Assembly: GCA_947581845.1 (NCBI GenBank)
Contig: CANPVY010000242.1
Span: forward strand, 1-5,553
Length of the DNA: 5,553 nucleotides
Direction of reading: 5' to 3'
From: an uncultured bacterium
GTDB taxonomy: Bacteria; Gemmatimonadota; Gemmatimonadetes; Palauibacterales; KS3-K002
Positions 4,778 to 5,553 of the stretch are shown here, piece after piece. Below the pieces are notes generated by a model that was not told the DNA's origin, searched no databases, and saw only the letters and a list, made by a program, of their open reading frames with translations. Within the stretch, counting starts at the first letter, position 1. Each line of letters starts with the position of its first letter. Made by a program: the position numbers and the translations under genes.

Positions 4778-5553
4778 TTGGCCCCGGACAGAGCTCGATC
4801 CACGCTGCGCACCGCAGGTGCGCCGGCTACTGACATCGCGGCGGCTAACATCGCAGAGCTGTTCCTTGCAGCCGTCGATGGCTACCAGAAGCCGGATGCT
4901 CTCAAGTACAAGAAGGCGGGCGCCTGGCACAGCATCTCCCACTCCAAGCTCTACGAAGACGTCAAGCAGGCAGCGCTGGGCCTGCGAGCCCTGGGCATCG
5001 TTGCCGGCGAGCGCGTGGCGATCCTGTCCGAGAACCGGCCGGAGTGGCTGATATCCGACTTCGCGTGCGTGATGAGCCGGCTGATCAGCGTGCCGCTCTA
5101 TGCGGTGCTGCCGGCCGAGCAGATCGCTTATATGCTGCGCGACAGCGAGGCGAGCGCCGTCTTCGTCTCGACAAAGGGGCAGTTGGAGAAAGTCAGCAAG
5201 CTCAAGGGGCAGATCCCCTCGCTGAAGCGCATTGTTGCGTACGAAGAGGCACTCGGCTCTGAGCCGGATGTGCTGTTGTGGAAGGATCTGCTCGAGCTGG
5301 GGGCCTCCGGCGCGAGCGAGCAGCTGGACGATGGCTATCGGGCAGAGGCGCTAGCCAGCGATCCCCAGAATATCCTGACGATCCTCTATACATCGGGGAC
5401 GACGGGCCAGCCCAAGGGTGTCATGCTGACCCACAACAACGTGGCCTCGAACGTCCGCGCCTGTCTGCAGGTCCTCGATCTCGGTCCGCAGGATGTGACT
5501 CTCTCGGTGTTGCCACTATCTCACATATTCGAGCGCACGGCCGGTCATTATAC
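4778..5553 (+). CDS. long-chain fatty-acid-CoA ligase (AMP-binding, FAA1/FadD15-like), 3' end cut by window
   Basis: This open frame runs from TTG 4778 to the window edge (258 codons plus two bases). The visible part is the N-terminal half of an ANL-superfamily adenylating enzyme, which activates a fatty acid with ATP to acyl-AMP and then acyl-CoA. After a variable 15-20-residue leader (TTG APDRARST...), NIAELFLAA begins the domain. GERVAILSENRPEWLISDFA is an early conserved block. YTSGTTGQPKGVMLTH (204-219) is the ATP/AMP-binding P-loop. LPLSHIFERTAGHY (245-258) is the motif typical of the long-chain COG1022 group, rather than acetyl-CoA synthetases or short FadD. Full-length relatives have about 600 residues, so more than half is missing here, including the acyl-CoA C-terminal domain. 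The start lies two bases after the TPR stop. The family is secure; chain-length preference cannot be read from this part. Confidence 0.93.
   Translation, partial: MAPDRARSTLRTAGAPATDIAAANIAELFLAAVDGYQKPDALKYKKAGAWHSISHSKLYEDVKQAALGLRALGIVAGERVAILSENRPEWLISDFACVMSRLISVPLYAVLPAEQIAYMLRDSEASAVFVSTKGQLEKVSKLKGQIPSLKRIVAYEEALGSEPDVLLWKDLLELGASGASEQLDDGYRAEALASDPQNILTILYTSGTTGQPKGVMLTHNNVASNVRACLQVLDLGPQDVTLSVLPLSHIFERTAGHY

Overview
High-GC bacterial DNA, tightly packed and with every supported gene on the + strand. The start codons are mixed: ATG, plus GTG at 1201 and 3243 and TTG at 4778. No rRNA, tRNA, CRISPR array, insertion sequence or other mobile element is visible. The gene set (PTPS-folE-SDR, M20 hydrolase, Trm112-like protein, holin-like two-helix membrane protein, TPR protein, long-chain acyl-CoA ligase) resembles what I remember of Gemmatimonadota chromosomes. 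That placement is from memory and tentative; no marker gene in the window proves it.

Region 1 (1-1938) is a pterin cassette. After a possible C-terminal scrap of an upstream gene (1-60) come a 6-pyruvoyl-tetrahydropterin synthase family protein (78-491), GTP cyclohydrolase I (folE, 578-1204) and a short-chain dehydrogenase whose GTG start overlaps the folE stop (1201-1938). GTP cyclohydrolase I makes dihydroneopterin triphosphate, PTPS converts this to 6-pyruvoyl-tetrahydropterin, and a sepiapterin-reductase-type SDR would reduce it to tetrahydrobiopterin. The PTPS has the C-x5-HGH spacing of BH4-type enzymes rather than the C-x3-HGH of QueD. The SDR C-terminal half resembles the Chlorobium sepiapterin reductase as I remember it. 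A bacterial tetrahydrobiopterin-type operon is the most coherent reading and the main finding.

Region 2 (2015-3884) holds an M20-family amidohydrolase of the N-carbamoyl-amino-acid hydrolase/allantoate amidohydrolase type. Overlapping it by 20 bp is a small protein with a Trm112-like zinc ribbon followed by a methyltransferase-like domain that seems to lack the SAM-binding glycine loop. Both may be co-transcribed with region 1, since the gap is only 76 bp.

Region 3 (3885-5553) follows a 126-bp gap with a candidate promoter. It holds an 89-aa two-helix membrane protein with a near-perfect Shine-Dalgarno, a 150-aa TPR protein, and the first 258 codons of a long-chain fatty-acid-CoA ligase. The ligase starts at a TTG two bases after the TPR stop and runs off the window end. 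This looks like a second transcription unit concerned with the membrane or lipids.

No wholly new system was found. The points that most merit follow-up are the predicted BH4 operon and the Trm112/degenerate-methyltransferase protein.
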